A stretch of 64,000 nt of DNA. Origin: Nocardia asteroides. GTDB lineage: Bacteria > Actinomycetota > Actinomycetes > Mycobacteriales > Mycobacteriaceae. This document shows positions 8,085-16,575 of this stretch, piece after piece. The notes under the pieces are model-generated. The model was not told where the DNA came from, did not search any database, and saw nothing but the letters and a program-made list of their open reading frames with translations. Each line of letters starts with the position of its first letter. Within the stretch, counting starts at the first letter, position 1. A program made the position numbers and the translations under genes. The stretch is taken from the NCBI GenBank assembly GCA_019930625.1, contig CP082844.1, positions 1,984,001-2,048,000 on the forward strand, given 5' to 3'.

Positions 8085-9380
8085 CTAGAGGGCGCCGGAC
8101 TGCTTCAGTTCCAGGTATTCGTCCGCCAAGGCCTCCGGCAACCGTTCCGGGGACGCGGCCACGACCGCGATCCCGATGCGGCGCAGGGATTCCTGGACCA
8201 GCGCGCGTTCGGCGAGAACGGATTCGGCCGCGGCCGCGGCGTAGAGGTCGGAAAGGTCGTCGCGCCGGGTGGCGGCCGCGGCGATATCGGGGTCGGTCAC
8301 CGAGACGATGAGCACTCGGTGCCGCTGCGCGAGCACCGGCAGCACGGGCAACAGGTTCTCCTCGACCGCGGCGCCGTCGAGGCTGGTGAACCAGACGACC
8401 AGGCTGCGCCGGCGGGTGCGCTGAATGGCCGCGCGCACCAGCGCGGCGCTGTCGGTGTCGACCAGCGCCGGGGTGACCCCGGCCATCGCGTGCATGAGCT
8501 TGTGCTGCAAGCGCTTTCCGCCGACACCGCGGACCTCGGCGCGCGGCTGCCGGTCGAAGGCGAGCAGGTCGACCGAGTCGCCCGCGGCGGCGGCCAGACC
8601 GCCGAGCAGCAGGGCCGCCTCGATGCTCGCGTCCAGGCGCGTACCGTCGCCGACCCGACCCGCGCTGACCCGGCCGGTGTCCAGCAGCATCAGCATGTGC
8701 CGGTTGCGCTCGGGCCGCCAGGTGCGGACCAGGACGTCGGTGGCGCGTGCGGTGGCGCGCCAGTCGATGGCGCGCACGTCGTCACCGGCGACGTACTCGC
8801 GGAACGAGTCGAATTCGGTGCCCTGGCCACGCAAGTTGGCCACATTGCGGCCTTCGAGATGTTGCAGCCGTTCGACTTTCGACCGCAGCAGCCGTTCGGC
8901 GCGGAACGCGGGCAGCGCGCGTACCCGGGCGGGCACACCGCGCCGTGTCTGCCTGCCTGCCAACCCGAGGGGGCCGAGCAGGCGCACCGTGACCGGTCCC
9001 GCGACCCGATCGCCACGGTAGGTCGGCGTGAGCGTGGTGCGGAAACGGACTTTGGTGCCGGGGGCGAGTTCCAGCCGGTGCGTGCGGTTCTCGGGACGGG
9101 CACTGTCGGGCCAGTCGTCCCACACCGTGCCGCGCAGCACGCGTGTTCCGGCGTTGACCGCGACGAGTTCCACCTCGGCGGAGCGCCCGAGCCGCACCGT
9201 GGTCAATGCCTCGCGGGAAAGCGTCAGATCTCGCGCCCGGCCCACGGTTAGGAGATCGAAGAGCACCCCGGCCGTCAACACACACGTCACCACCACGACG
9301 CCGAGCAGGGACGGCAGGACCAGAGTGACGAGCAGGGCCGCCACGCCTGCCGCGGCGGCCAGCCGACCGGTGACGACCAT
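8085..9380 (-). CDS. DUF58 domain protein
   Basis: A 431-residue protein. It has two hydrophobic segments at residues 5-45, then a beta-rich region, and the DUF58 signature GTEFDSFREYVAGDDVRAID followed by WRATAR near residue 205. A von Willebrand A-like part follows (HMLMLLDTGR). DUF58 proteins are encoded next to MoxR AAA ATPases and are thought to act with them as membrane-anchored chaperone partners. Here the start lies only 3 nt after the moxR stop codon, so both are certainly in one operon. Orthologue of the Rv3693 type. Confidence 0.9.
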   Translation of the reverse strand: MVVTGRLAAAAGVAALLVTLVLPSLLGVVVVTCVLTAGVLFDLLTVGRARDLTLSREALTTVRLGRSAEVELVAVNAGTRVLRGTVWDDWPDSARPENRTHRLELAPGTKVRFRTTLTPTYRGDRVAGPVTVRLLGPLGLAGRQTRRGVPARVRALPAFRAERLLRSKVERLQHLEGRNVANLRGQGTEFDSFREYVAGDDVRAIDWRATARATDVLVRTWRPERNRHMLMLLDTGRVSAGRVGDGTRLDASIEAALLLGGLAAAAGDSVDLLAFDRQPRAEVRGVGGKRLQHKLMHAMAGVTPALVDTDSAALVRAAIQRTRRRSLVVWFTSLDGAAVEENLLPVLPVLAQRHRVLIVSVTDPDIAAAATRRDDLSDLYAAAAAESVLAERALVQESLRRIGIAVVAASPERLPEALADEYLELKQSGAL

Positions 9381-9383
9381 CCG

Positions 9384-10361
9384 CTACACCGGGACCGGAA
9401 CCGACAGCAGCAGCGACGACAGCACGCCCTCGGTGGTCACGCCGTCCAACTCCGCCTCCGGGCGCAGGTGCAGGCGGTGCCGCAACACGGCCACCGCGAC
9501 GGCTTTCACGTCGTCCGGCGTGACGAACCCGCGACCGTTGAGCCAGGCGAACGCGCGTGAGGCCGCCATCAGCGCGGTCGCCCCTCGGGTGGAGGCGCCG
9601 TGCTGCACTGCGGGGGAGGTGCGGGTGGCCCGGCACACGTCGACGGTGTAGGCGAGCACCTCGGGGCTGATCGTCGTCTTCGCGATCGCGGCGCGCGCGG
9701 CGCTGATGTGCGCCGGTCCCGCCACGGGACGCAGGCCGGCGGCGGTCAGGTCGCGTGGATCGAAGCCCGCGGCGTGGCGTTGCAGGATGCGGAACTCGTC
9801 GTCGCGGCCGGGCAGGTGGATGTCCACCTTGAACAGGAACCGGTCCAGCTGTGCCTCCGGCAGCGGGTAGGTGCCCTCCTGTTCGATCGGGTTCTGGGTG
9901 GCGACCACGACGAACGGATCAGGCAGCGGCTGCGGCTTGCCGTCCACCGAGACCTGTCGTTCCTCCATCGATTCCAGCAACGACGACTGGGTTTTCGGCG
10001 GCGTGCGGTTGATCTCGTCGGCGAGCAGTAGGTTGGTGAACACCGGACCCTGCCGGAAGGTGAACTCGGCGGAATGCGGATCGTAGATCTGCGACCCGGT
10101 GACGTCGCCGGGCATCAGATCCGGGGTGAACTGCACTCGCGCGTGGTCCAAGTCCAGTGCGGTGGCCAGCGCCCGCACCAGCAGGGTCTTGGCGACCCCC
10201 GGCACGCCTTCGAGCAGCACGTGGCCACGGCACAGCAGCGCGAGCACCAGGTACATGACCGCGCTGTCGTTGCCGACCACCGCTTTGCCGATCTCGGCGC
10301 GCAGGGCGTGGAACGCGGCGCTCGCCTGCTCGGCCGTCGGGGTGGTCTCGGTGCTGGTCAT
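9384..10361 (-). CDS. MoxR-type AAA ATPase
   Basis: A 325-residue ATPase of the MoxR (AAA_3) family. Walker A is GVPGVAKT near residue 49 and Walker B LLADEINR near residue 112. There is a sensor-1 ATQNPIEQEGTYPLPEAQLD stretch and a C-terminal lid domain. ATG 10361 is chosen because AGGAG lies 7 nt upstream; longer readings run antisense of unrelated sequence. Such ATPases assemble as hexamers and remodel or activate partner complexes, typically with DUF58 proteins as here. Gene order (membrane protein, DUF4129/4350 protein, MoxR, DUF58) matches the mycobacterial moxR2 locus Rv3690-Rv3693. Confidence 0.93.
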   Translation of the reverse strand: MTSTETTPTAEQASAAFHALRAEIGKAVVGNDSAVMYLVLALLCRGHVLLEGVPGVAKTLLVRALATALDLDHARVQFTPDLMPGDVTGSQIYDPHSAEFTFRQGPVFTNLLLADEINRTPPKTQSSLLESMEERQVSVDGKPQPLPDPFVVVATQNPIEQEGTYPLPEAQLDRFLFKVDIHLPGRDDEFRILQRHAAGFDPRDLTAAGLRPVAGPAHISAARAAIAKTTISPEVLAYTVDVCRATRTSPAVQHGASTRGATALMAASRAFAWLNGRGFVTPDDVKAVAVAVLRHRLHLRPEAELDGVTTEGVLSSLLLSVPVPV

Positions 10362-10428
10362 TCGATCTCCTGTGGTTCGCGGGCGCTCCGGCACGCGGGG
10401 GGCCGGACAAGAATTGGGCGAGAGGGTC

Positions 10429-11520
10429 TCATCCGACCTCCGATTCGATCCATTCGAGCTGAGCGGCGACCACTTGTAAGGTCCCCGGATCGGGCACGGG
10501 GCCGAACAGCGCGGCGCCGATCCGGGCTGGGTCGGCTCCGATGCGAGCGGCGACCACGGCGACGATCCGGTCCGGCGGCGTGTCCGCCGTGATGCCGAGC
10601 GGGGAGCGGACGCGGCGCAGCGTGGCCGCCCGCAGCTTCCCGGCGACGTGGTCGTGGTCTTTCGAGCGCCGGTAGAGGGCGGCCTGTCCGGCGAGCAGTT
10701 CGTTCGCCGCCACCTCGACCGGACGTGGCTCGCGCACCAGAGCGCCCCGCCTGCGGGCACGCCACCACACCACCAGCGCGGCGGCGATCAGGAACTGCAA
10801 GCCGCCATAGAAGACCGGTGCGGGCAGCCGATCCCAGAGCGGGTCTTCGCCCGCTCCGAAACCGGGGCCGTCGTAGGAGTCGTCCGGCGGAGGGGCGTCG
10901 GGCAGATCCGGCGGCGGTTGCGGTTGCGGTGCGGTCGGCGCGCCGCACGATTGCAGTGCGCCGTAGGCCAGCACCAGCAACGCGGCCGTCGCCGCGAGTA
11001 CGCCCCAGAACCGTGGGTCGCGCAGCAGATTCGGCAGCGGTGGTAGTTTGCGCCTGGTGCGCGGCGCCTTCTCCACCGCTTCGACCTCGGTCGGTTCCGG
11101 TGCGGGCGGCGGCGCGGAGGCGGAGAACCGGTCGGCGTATTCCAGCCTGCGGTATTCGTCCTCGGTGGCGCGCCGTCCGCCGTACACGACCTCGTCGAAA
11201 GTGTGCGCGGCGGGCTGGATCTCGGTGGCGACCTCGAGCGGCAGCACGGTCGTCACGTCGTCGGCGGTCTCCCGCGCGGTGCGCGAGCGCCGGATCTCGA
11301 GCACGCCGCCCTGTTCCAGGCCGCGCAGCACGGCACGGAAGCGTTCTCGCAGGGCACGGTCGAAATCCCGGTGCCGGGCGGCCGTTTCCGCCGCGGCGCG
11401 ATGGTCGGCGGCGGCGCCGAGCCACGGTGTGCCGGGAGCCGGATCGCCTGCCGTGTGAGGACCTTCGGTCAGAGCGATCTCTACCGGGTCCGGCGCCGGT
11501 GGGATCCGCGGATCGCTCAT
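10429..11520 (-). CDS. DUF4129 domain fused to a DUF4350-like C-terminal tail
   Basis: A 363-residue membrane protein. Residues about 40-130 look like a DUF4129 domain (FDRALRERFRAVLRGLEQ, then FDEVVYGGRRATEDEY). A transmembrane segment follows at 171-190, then a short Pro-rich linker, a second transmembrane segment at about 236-254, and a cytoplasmic tail 255-363. That tail (RRRGALVREPRPVEV..., ALYRRSKDHD, DPARIGAALFGP) resembles the end of DUF4350 proteins. The large extracytoplasmic DUF4350 domain is absent. AGGAG precedes the ATG at 11520, which overlaps the stop of the upstream membrane-protein gene by 4 bp. It is in the operon with moxR and DUF58. Function unknown. Confidence 0.75.
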   Translation of the reverse strand: MSDPRIPPAPDPVEIALTEGPHTAGDPAPGTPWLGAAADHRAAAETAARHRDFDRALRERFRAVLRGLEQGGVLEIRRSRTARETADDVTTVLPLEVATEIQPAAHTFDEVVYGGRRATEDEYRRLEYADRFSASAPPPAPEPTEVEAVEKAPRTRRKLPPLPNLLRDPRFWGVLAATAALLVLAYGALQSCGAPTAPQPQPPPDLPDAPPPDDSYDGPGFGAGEDPLWDRLPAPVFYGGLQFLIAAALVVWWRARRRGALVREPRPVEVAANELLAGQAALYRRSKDHDHVAGKLRAATLRRVRSPLGITADTPPDRIVAVVAARIGADPARIGAALFGPVPDPGTLQVVAAQLEWIESEVG

Positions 11521-12389
11521 CGCGTCTCCTGCCGGGGGATGCGAATGTCCATTCCCTCCCTGCGGCAACGACGGTCGACGTAGCAGACCACCCGTGCGGA
11601 AGCCTCGACCACTTCGCCGAATGCCGTCAGCAGCAGCACCGCCGACGTGGCCAGCACGATGACCGGCCACCGGTGGGTGCCGGAGAAGTCCGAGACGAAC
11701 AGCGGGATGGCCAGCAACGGGATCGCGAGCAGCCCGAACAGTGCGCGCTGGGCGATCCACAACCCGGTTATCGACCACTCCGCGCCCTCGGCGAGCAGTT
11801 TCGCGCGCGCTACGCCGTGGCGGTGCGAGGTGTGCTCGGCGAACAGCACCGGCGCCGCGACCCAGCGGCGGGCGCGCAACCAGCCCAGCCAGATCGCCGC
11901 GAGCGGCAGCGTCACGATCAGCACGCCGCCCACCGCGAGGACGCCGAGGCCCACCAGCGTGAACAACAGCTGGAACACCAGCAGCGGGCCGAGGGTCGCA
12001 CCGAATCGGCGCAGGGCGGTCCGCAGGCCGATCGGTGCGCCGCCGACGGTCGCGAGTCCGAGCGCCACGGTCGTGCCGCGCAACGCGAACCGCAGCAACC
12101 ACGCACAGGCCGCGGTGGACAGGATCGCCGCCCAGGCGGTGCCGGCGTCGGAGCCCTCGGTCAGCCCGGAGACGCCCGCGGTCACCGCGACGACCACGGC
12201 CTCGGCGATGAACAAGCCCGTCACACCCGATCCGGCCAGGGCCCGGATGTTGGCCTGGATCAGCGCGAACGGCACATCGAGCAGTTCACGGAAACTCAGC
12301 GGTCGGATCGGCACCGTCGTTCCAGGAGACCCCGGTACCGGATCTGTTCCCGCCCCGACGGCGCCGGCCGGTTCGGCGGCTGGCAGCAC
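11517..12389 (-). CDS. Conserved membrane protein of the MoxR cluster
   Basis: A 290-residue protein with a Pro/Gly-rich N-terminus (residues 1-28) and about six hydrophobic segments from residue 50 onward. The motif PLSFRELLDVPFALIQANIR before the first segment is typical of the glycerophosphodiesterase-type membrane-domain proteins often found beside DUF4129/MoxR genes. No catalytic domain is present. It is the promoter-proximal gene of the operon reading membrane protein, DUF4129 fusion, moxR and DUF58, and it overlaps the next gene by ATGA. Its position matches mycobacterial Rv3690. Function unknown; probably a structural partner of the complex. Confidence 0.75.
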   Translation of the reverse strand: MLPAAEPAGAVGAGTDPVPGSPGTTVPIRPLSFRELLDVPFALIQANIRALAGSGVTGLFIAEAVVVAVTAGVSGLTEGSDAGTAWAAILSTAACAWLLRFALRGTTVALGLATVGGAPIGLRTALRRFGATLGPLLVFQLLFTLVGLGVLAVGGVLIVTLPLAAIWLGWLRARRWVAAPVLFAEHTSHRHGVARAKLLAEGAEWSITGLWIAQRALFGLLAIPLLAIPLFVSDFSGTHRWPVIVLATSAVLLLTAFGEVVEASARVVCYVDRRCRREGMDIRIPRQETR

Positions 12390-12405
12390 GGGCCGAGTCT
12401 AACCG

Positions 12406-12945
12406 TCACCGCCGCAGCAGGCGGTCCACCACGTGCCGGTAACGGGCCGGATCGATGGACGGAAGGCCCAGTAGCGCGCGCAGGTATACGCCGTCGCCGA
12501 CCAGCCGGATGATGTCGGCCTGGACCGGGTCGGCGACCTCCTCGTCCAGACTGTCCGACCAGGAGTTCATCAGTTCCACCAGCGCCTGCTGTACCTCGTC
12601 GGGCTCCGGTGTGGCATCGATGGTGCGCATGGTCGCGAGCATGGATCGGTAGAGCTCGAGTTCGACCGCTTCCGCGGCGTCGTCCGGGTTCGGCGTCTGG
12701 AGGTACCACTCGGCTACCGAGCCGCCTTTGGCGACGGCGCTGTCGAGTTGCTTGCCCGCCCGCTCGGCCAGTCTGCGCACCAAGCCCGCCAGCAGCGCGT
12801 CCTTGCTCTTGAAGTGGTAGAGCAGGCCGCCTTTGGAGACGCCCGCCGTGGCCGCGACGTTCTCCAGCGTCACGTGCGACATGCCTTTTTCCAGCAGCAG
12901 GGTCTCGAGCGCGTCCAGGATGCGGTCGCGGGTGTCAGCCGTCAC
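12406..12945 (-). CDS. TetR/AcrR family repressor, likely of the divergent efflux pump
   Basis: A 179-residue regulator with an N-terminal helix-turn-helix: RDRILDALETLLLEKG, then VTLENVAATAGVSKGGLLYH and the FKSK motif ending the recognition region near residue 48. The ligand-binding helices follow. The GTG at 12945 is preceded by TATAGT at 7 nt, so the mRNA is probably leaderless. The gene is divergent from an MFS multidrug transporter. Two copies of a palindrome lie in the shared promoter, so it most likely represses both genes and is released by a pump substrate. This is the arrangement of LfrR/LfrA in mycobacteria. Confidence 0.88.
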   Translation of the reverse strand: MTADTRDRILDALETLLLEKGMSHVTLENVAATAGVSKGGLLYHFKSKDALLAGLVRRLAERAGKQLDSAVAKGGSVAEWYLQTPNPDDAAEAVELELYRSMLATMRTIDATPEPDEVQQALVELMNSWSDSLDEEVADPVQADIIRLVGDGVYLRALLGLPSIDPARYRHVVDRLLRR

Positions 12946-12952
12946 GCATTCG

Positions 12953-12999
12953 ACTATACCGTCTGGACGGTCGGTCGATTACTATACCGTCTGGACGGT
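12953..12999. promoter_or_regulatory. Two identical TetR-type operators with divergent -10 boxes
   Basis: ACTATACCGTCTGGACGGT occurs twice, at 12953-12971 and 12981-12999, 28 bp apart. Each holds the palindrome ACCGTC-TG-GACGGT. The left copy abuts the leftward -10 box TATAGT (12953-12958) of the tetR gene; the right copy overlaps the rightward hexamer TACCGT (12985-12990) that could serve the MFS gene. Occupancy would close both promoters. Confidence 0.85.
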
Positions 13000-13032
13000 A
13001 AGAAGAATTGACGACGGAAGTCGAGAAAGACC

Positions 13033-14568
13033 ATGATCACCGAGACCGCGCACATCCCCGGACGATCGGCCGGTCCGCCCCGAGCGGGGACCCGCGAGTG
13101 GGCCGGATTGTCCGTGCTCGCGCTCGCCTTGCTCCTACTCGCCGTCGACGCGACCGTGCTGGATCTGGCCGTGCCCGCGATCAGCGCCGATCTCGCGCCG
13201 ACCACGCCGCAACTGCTGTGGATCATCGACGTCTACTCGTTCGTGCTGGCCGGGTTGCTCGTCGTCATGGGCAACCTGGGCGACCGGATCGGGCGGCGCA
13301 GGTTGCTGCTGCTCGGCGCGGCCGGATTCGGTATCGCCTCCGCGCTCGCGGCGTGGGCGGTGACGCCGGAGATGCTGATCGCGGCACGCGTGTTGCAGGG
13401 TGTCGCCGGCGCCACGCTGATGCCCGCGACACTGGCCCTGATCAGGTCGATGTTCCTCGAACCGCGCCAGCGGACCGTCGCGATCGCGGTGTGGAGCGCG
13501 ATGGCGGGCGGCGGCGCCGCGGCCGGACCGCTGCTGGGCGGCTGGCTGCTCGAGCACTACTGGTGGGGTTCGGTGTTCCTGGTGAACCTGCCGGTCATGC
13601 TGGTGCTGATCGGTCTGGGTCCGGTGCTGATCCCGGAGTCACGTGATCCGCGGCCCGGTCGCTTCGATCTGGTCAGTGCGGTGCTGTCGATGTCGGCGCT
13701 GGTTCCGGTCGTGTACGCGGTGAAGGAGTTCGCGGCGCACGGTCCGAGTCTCGGCACCGCCGTGACCGGCGCGATCGGTGTGCTGGCCGGCGTGTGGTTC
13801 GTACGCAGGCAGCGACGGCTGGCGCAACCGATGCTCGACCTGGCGTTGTTCGGGCTGCCGAAGTTCCGTACGGCGGTGCTGACCAATCTGCTGGCGGTGT
13901 TCGCGCTGGCGGGTGTGCTGTTCGTCGGCTCGCAGTACCTCCAACTGGTGCTCGGCCGCTCACCCATGCAGGCGGGATTGCTGCTGCTGCCCGGTCTGCT
14001 GGCCGGCATGATCGCCTCGCTCGTCGCGGCATGGTTGGTGCGGCGCCTGCGGCCGGGCGCGGTGCTCGGCGGTGCGCTGATGACGGCGGCGGTGGGCGCC
14101 GCCCTGTTCGGACTGCTCGGCCCCGACGCGGCCACCAGCACGACCCCGTTCGTGCTCGGCTTCCTGTTCATCGGGGCAGGTGTCGGTGTCGCGCTGACCG
14201 TGTCCTCGGATCTGGTGGTCGGCTCGGCGCCGGCCGAGCGCGCGGGCGCGGCCGCCGCGGTGTCGGAGACCGCGTACGAGGCCGGCGTCGCTTTGGGCGT
14301 CGCGGTACTCGGCAGCGTGGTCATGGCGATCTTCCGAAACGGTCTCGACCTGACCGGCGTGCCGGGCGATCAGGTCAGCGTCGCCTCCGAATCCCTGGGC
14401 GCTGCCACCGCTTTCGCCCGTGAACTGCCGGAAGCCACCGGGAAGGCGTTCCTCGTCTCGGTGCACCAGTCCTTCGTCTCGGGCATCCACTTCGCGGCGA
14501 TCGGCACCACGTCGATCCTGTTGATCGCCGCGGTGGTGGCGTTCCGATTGCGCAACGCTCGTGCGTAG
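13033..14568 (+). CDS. MFS multidrug efflux transporter, DHA2 (14-TMS) family
   Basis: A 511-residue proton-driven exporter. It has about 14 hydrophobic segments, motif A GNLGDRIGRRRLLLLG near residues 78-93, the DHA-type motif C GAAAGPLLGGWLLE near residue 170, and Asp in the first membrane segment (AVDATVLDLAVPAI). The sequence is close in type to SmvA/LfrA quaternary-ammonium and fluoroquinolone pumps. The ATG at 13033 has only a weak purine-rich site upstream (GAGAAAG). The gene is divergent from a TetR gene, with paired operators between them, so expression should rise when the repressor binds a toxic ligand. Confidence 0.9.
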   Translation: MITETAHIPGRSAGPPRAGTREWAGLSVLALALLLLAVDATVLDLAVPAISADLAPTTPQLLWIIDVYSFVLAGLLVVMGNLGDRIGRRRLLLLGAAGFGIASALAAWAVTPEMLIAARVLQGVAGATLMPATLALIRSMFLEPRQRTVAIAVWSAMAGGGAAAGPLLGGWLLEHYWWGSVFLVNLPVMLVLIGLGPVLIPESRDPRPGRFDLVSAVLSMSALVPVVYAVKEFAAHGPSLGTAVTGAIGVLAGVWFVRRQRRLAQPMLDLALFGLPKFRTAVLTNLLAVFALAGVLFVGSQYLQLVLGRSPMQAGLLLLPGLLAGMIASLVAAWLVRRLRPGAVLGGALMTAAVGAALFGLLGPDAATSTTPFVLGFLFIGAGVGVALTVSSDLVVGSAPAERAGAAAAVSETAYEAGVALGVAVLGSVVMAIFRNGLDLTGVPGDQVSVASESLGAATAFARELPEATGKAFLVSVHQSFVSGIHFAAIGTTSILLIAAVVAFRLRNARA

Positions 14569-14609
14569 TGGATCGCACGGTGAACGAGAGCGAGGCGCTG
14601 AACCAGTGG

Positions 14610-16223
14610 TCAGGAGCCGTCCGCGGACCGGGTGCCCGAGTCGGGTGCGTACTCGGTCTGGAGGGGCGGACCGGGAAGCGGCCGCGCGAGCCGGGTCGGA
14701 GCGAGGCGGCCGCGCAGGGTGACGGATTCGCCGAGCTGCCAGCGTCCGGCTTCCGGTCCCGCGGCGGCTTCCACCGTGGCGCCGGACGCGAGCAGCAGGC
14801 CCTGGTGCTTGGCGAGTTCACACAGGCGAGCGGCCTCGTTCACCGCGTCGCCGATGACGGTGAACTCGTAGCGTTGATGAGCGCCGACATTGCCGGCGAC
14901 AACTCGCCCCGCGGCCACTCCGACAGCGGCCGCGAAGTCGCCTGCGGTGGTGTCGAGCCGGGCCCGGATCGCGCGGGCGGCCGCCAGCGCCGCACCCGCG
15001 GCGTCGGACAACGGCGTCGGCGTGCCGAACACGGCGAGGGCGGCGTCACCTTCGAACTTGTTGATCAGCCCGCCGTGACGTTCCACTTCGTCCACCACGA
15101 TCCCGAAGAACCGGTTGAGAAGGGCGACCATCTCCGGCGCCGGAATGGTCGCGGCCATCGTCGTCGAGCCGACGATGTCGATGAACAGGGCCGCCGCGTC
15201 GGTCTCCACGCCGCCGAGGGTCGGGTCACCCGCCAGCGCGGCCGCGGCGACCTCCCTCCCGACGTGCCTGCCGAACAGGTCCCTGATCTGCTCTCGCTCG
15301 CGCAGCCCCTCCACCATGTGGTTGAAACCGCTCTGCAGCTCACCCAGTTCGGTGCCGTCGTAGACGGCCAGCGCGACATCGAGATCGCCGTCCTCGACCT
15401 GACGCATCGCCCGGCGCACGCCGAGGATGGGGGCCACCGTCGCGGCCAGGGTCTGCGTCATCAGCAGCAGACCGAACACCAAGGTCGCTCCGCCCAGGGA
15501 CAGCACACAGACCGCCAGCCGGGCTTTGGTGACGTCGTCCATCACGAGCGCAGAGACCGCGAGCACCATCATCCCGGCCACCGGAACGCCCGAGCCGACC
15601 ACCCAGACCACCAGTGCGCGTCCGAAGACGCCGATGCCGCGGCGTCGGCCGGAAGCCGCGGCTTCCAGCACCCGGGCCGTGACGGGACGCAACGCGAACT
15701 CGATGATCAGATAGCTGTTCGCGCAGACGACGATGGCGCTGATCGCGATGCCGAACGCGACCTTCGGAATCAGCCGCGGCTCGGCCAGGCCGTACAGCGT
15801 CGTCAGCAGGACGAGTCCGCCGAACCACAGCAGCGCTTGATCGCGTACCAGCCTGCGCGGTATCGCCGTGGTCGCGGCCTGCTCCTCCTCGGTCGGCACG
15901 CGCTCCGGGTCGGTGGCCCACCGCAGCGCACGCAGCCCGCGCGTGGTGCCCCACCAGAGCCCGATCAACAGCGCGCAGGCGGCGTACAGCGGTGCGGCGA
16001 GCACGTCGAGCAGTAGGAGGTCGCGACTGAACACCGACGGCCCCGGCAGTACGAAACCGACCAGGACGATCGACACGACCATGCCCGTCAGGTTTCCCAG
16101 CAGAGTGGGGACGGTGAGCAACAGCTGGATGCGGACCCGTCGCAGCCCCGAGGACTCCTCAGCGGACCCGAGCAGTCGCGACCCCCATGGCGCCGCGGCG
16201 AGCGTCGCCTCCCTGTGTTGCAT
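14610..16223 (-). CDS. Membrane-bound class III adenylate cyclase with HAMP domain
   Basis: A 537-residue protein like the mycobacterial Rv1318c-Rv1320c/Rv3645 group. It has six hydrophobic segments (about residues 35-265), a HAMP domain (about 255-310) and a C-terminal cyclase domain from about 335. Catalytic features look intact: metal-binding Asp in LFIDIVGSTT, the substrate Lys plus second metal Asp in NKFEGD, and the VIGDAVNEAARL segment with transition-state Asn and Arg. It should make cAMP at the membrane as a homodimer. An in-frame GTG at 16253 would add ten residues; neither start has a clear Shine-Dalgarno sequence, and I prefer the ATG. The convergent MFS gene ends 41 bp away. Confidence 0.9.
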   Translation of the reverse strand: MQHREATLAAAPWGSRLLGSAEESSGLRRVRIQLLLTVPTLLGNLTGMVVSIVLVGFVLPGPSVFSRDLLLLDVLAAPLYAACALLIGLWWGTTRGLRALRWATDPERVPTEEEQAATTAIPRRLVRDQALLWFGGLVLLTTLYGLAEPRLIPKVAFGIAISAIVVCANSYLIIEFALRPVTARVLEAAASGRRRGIGVFGRALVVWVVGSGVPVAGMMVLAVSALVMDDVTKARLAVCVLSLGGATLVFGLLLMTQTLAATVAPILGVRRAMRQVEDGDLDVALAVYDGTELGELQSGFNHMVEGLREREQIRDLFGRHVGREVAAAALAGDPTLGGVETDAAALFIDIVGSTTMAATIPAPEMVALLNRFFGIVVDEVERHGGLINKFEGDAALAVFGTPTPLSDAAGAALAAARAIRARLDTTAGDFAAAVGVAAGRVVAGNVGAHQRYEFTVIGDAVNEAARLCELAKHQGLLLASGATVEAAAGPEAGRWQLGESVTLRGRLAPTRLARPLPGPPLQTEYAPDSGTRSADGS

Positions 16224-16575
16224 GGGTGAAGCGTAGGCCGCCCGGCGACCCACCGCCGCCGGTCGTGCCCGCCCTGGCGTGGCCCGCGCTCAGGGCGGTC
16301 GAGCAGCCCCATCCGACGCGGCGCGTTCGACTTCGCGCCGCACAGCGGCGGGCCAGGGAGCGGCTGCGCCGATCGAACGAGCAGTTCGTCCGCCGGTAGG
16401 CAATCGACGCTTCACGTGGCTGCCCCCGCTCTCGCCGCCACAGACCGAGCGGCTCGACCGCCAACTGTTGCGAGCTGATCAGCGGCCCGGCGGGGTCGGA
16501 GCCGGGAAGTTCTGCGCGGCGGCCGAGCAGTTCATTCCGGTGGGTGCTGGTGAGCCGGGGCGTTGGATCGCTGCC
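16224..16575. other. Region between DUF4407 gene and cyclase gene, with in-frame repeat remnant
   Basis: About 350 bases. Reading past the TGA stop of the DUF4407 gene in the same frame, the sequence stays open to 16159 and repeats the tail motif of that protein (RRAELPGSD after RRELPPGR). It may be decayed coding sequence. No promoter motif is obvious for the cyclase gene. Confidence 0.4.

Noticed and set aside
12958..12999. The operator copies as ends of an inserted element
   Set aside because: They are direct 19-bp repeats only 28 bp apart with a promoter between them; operator use explains them better.
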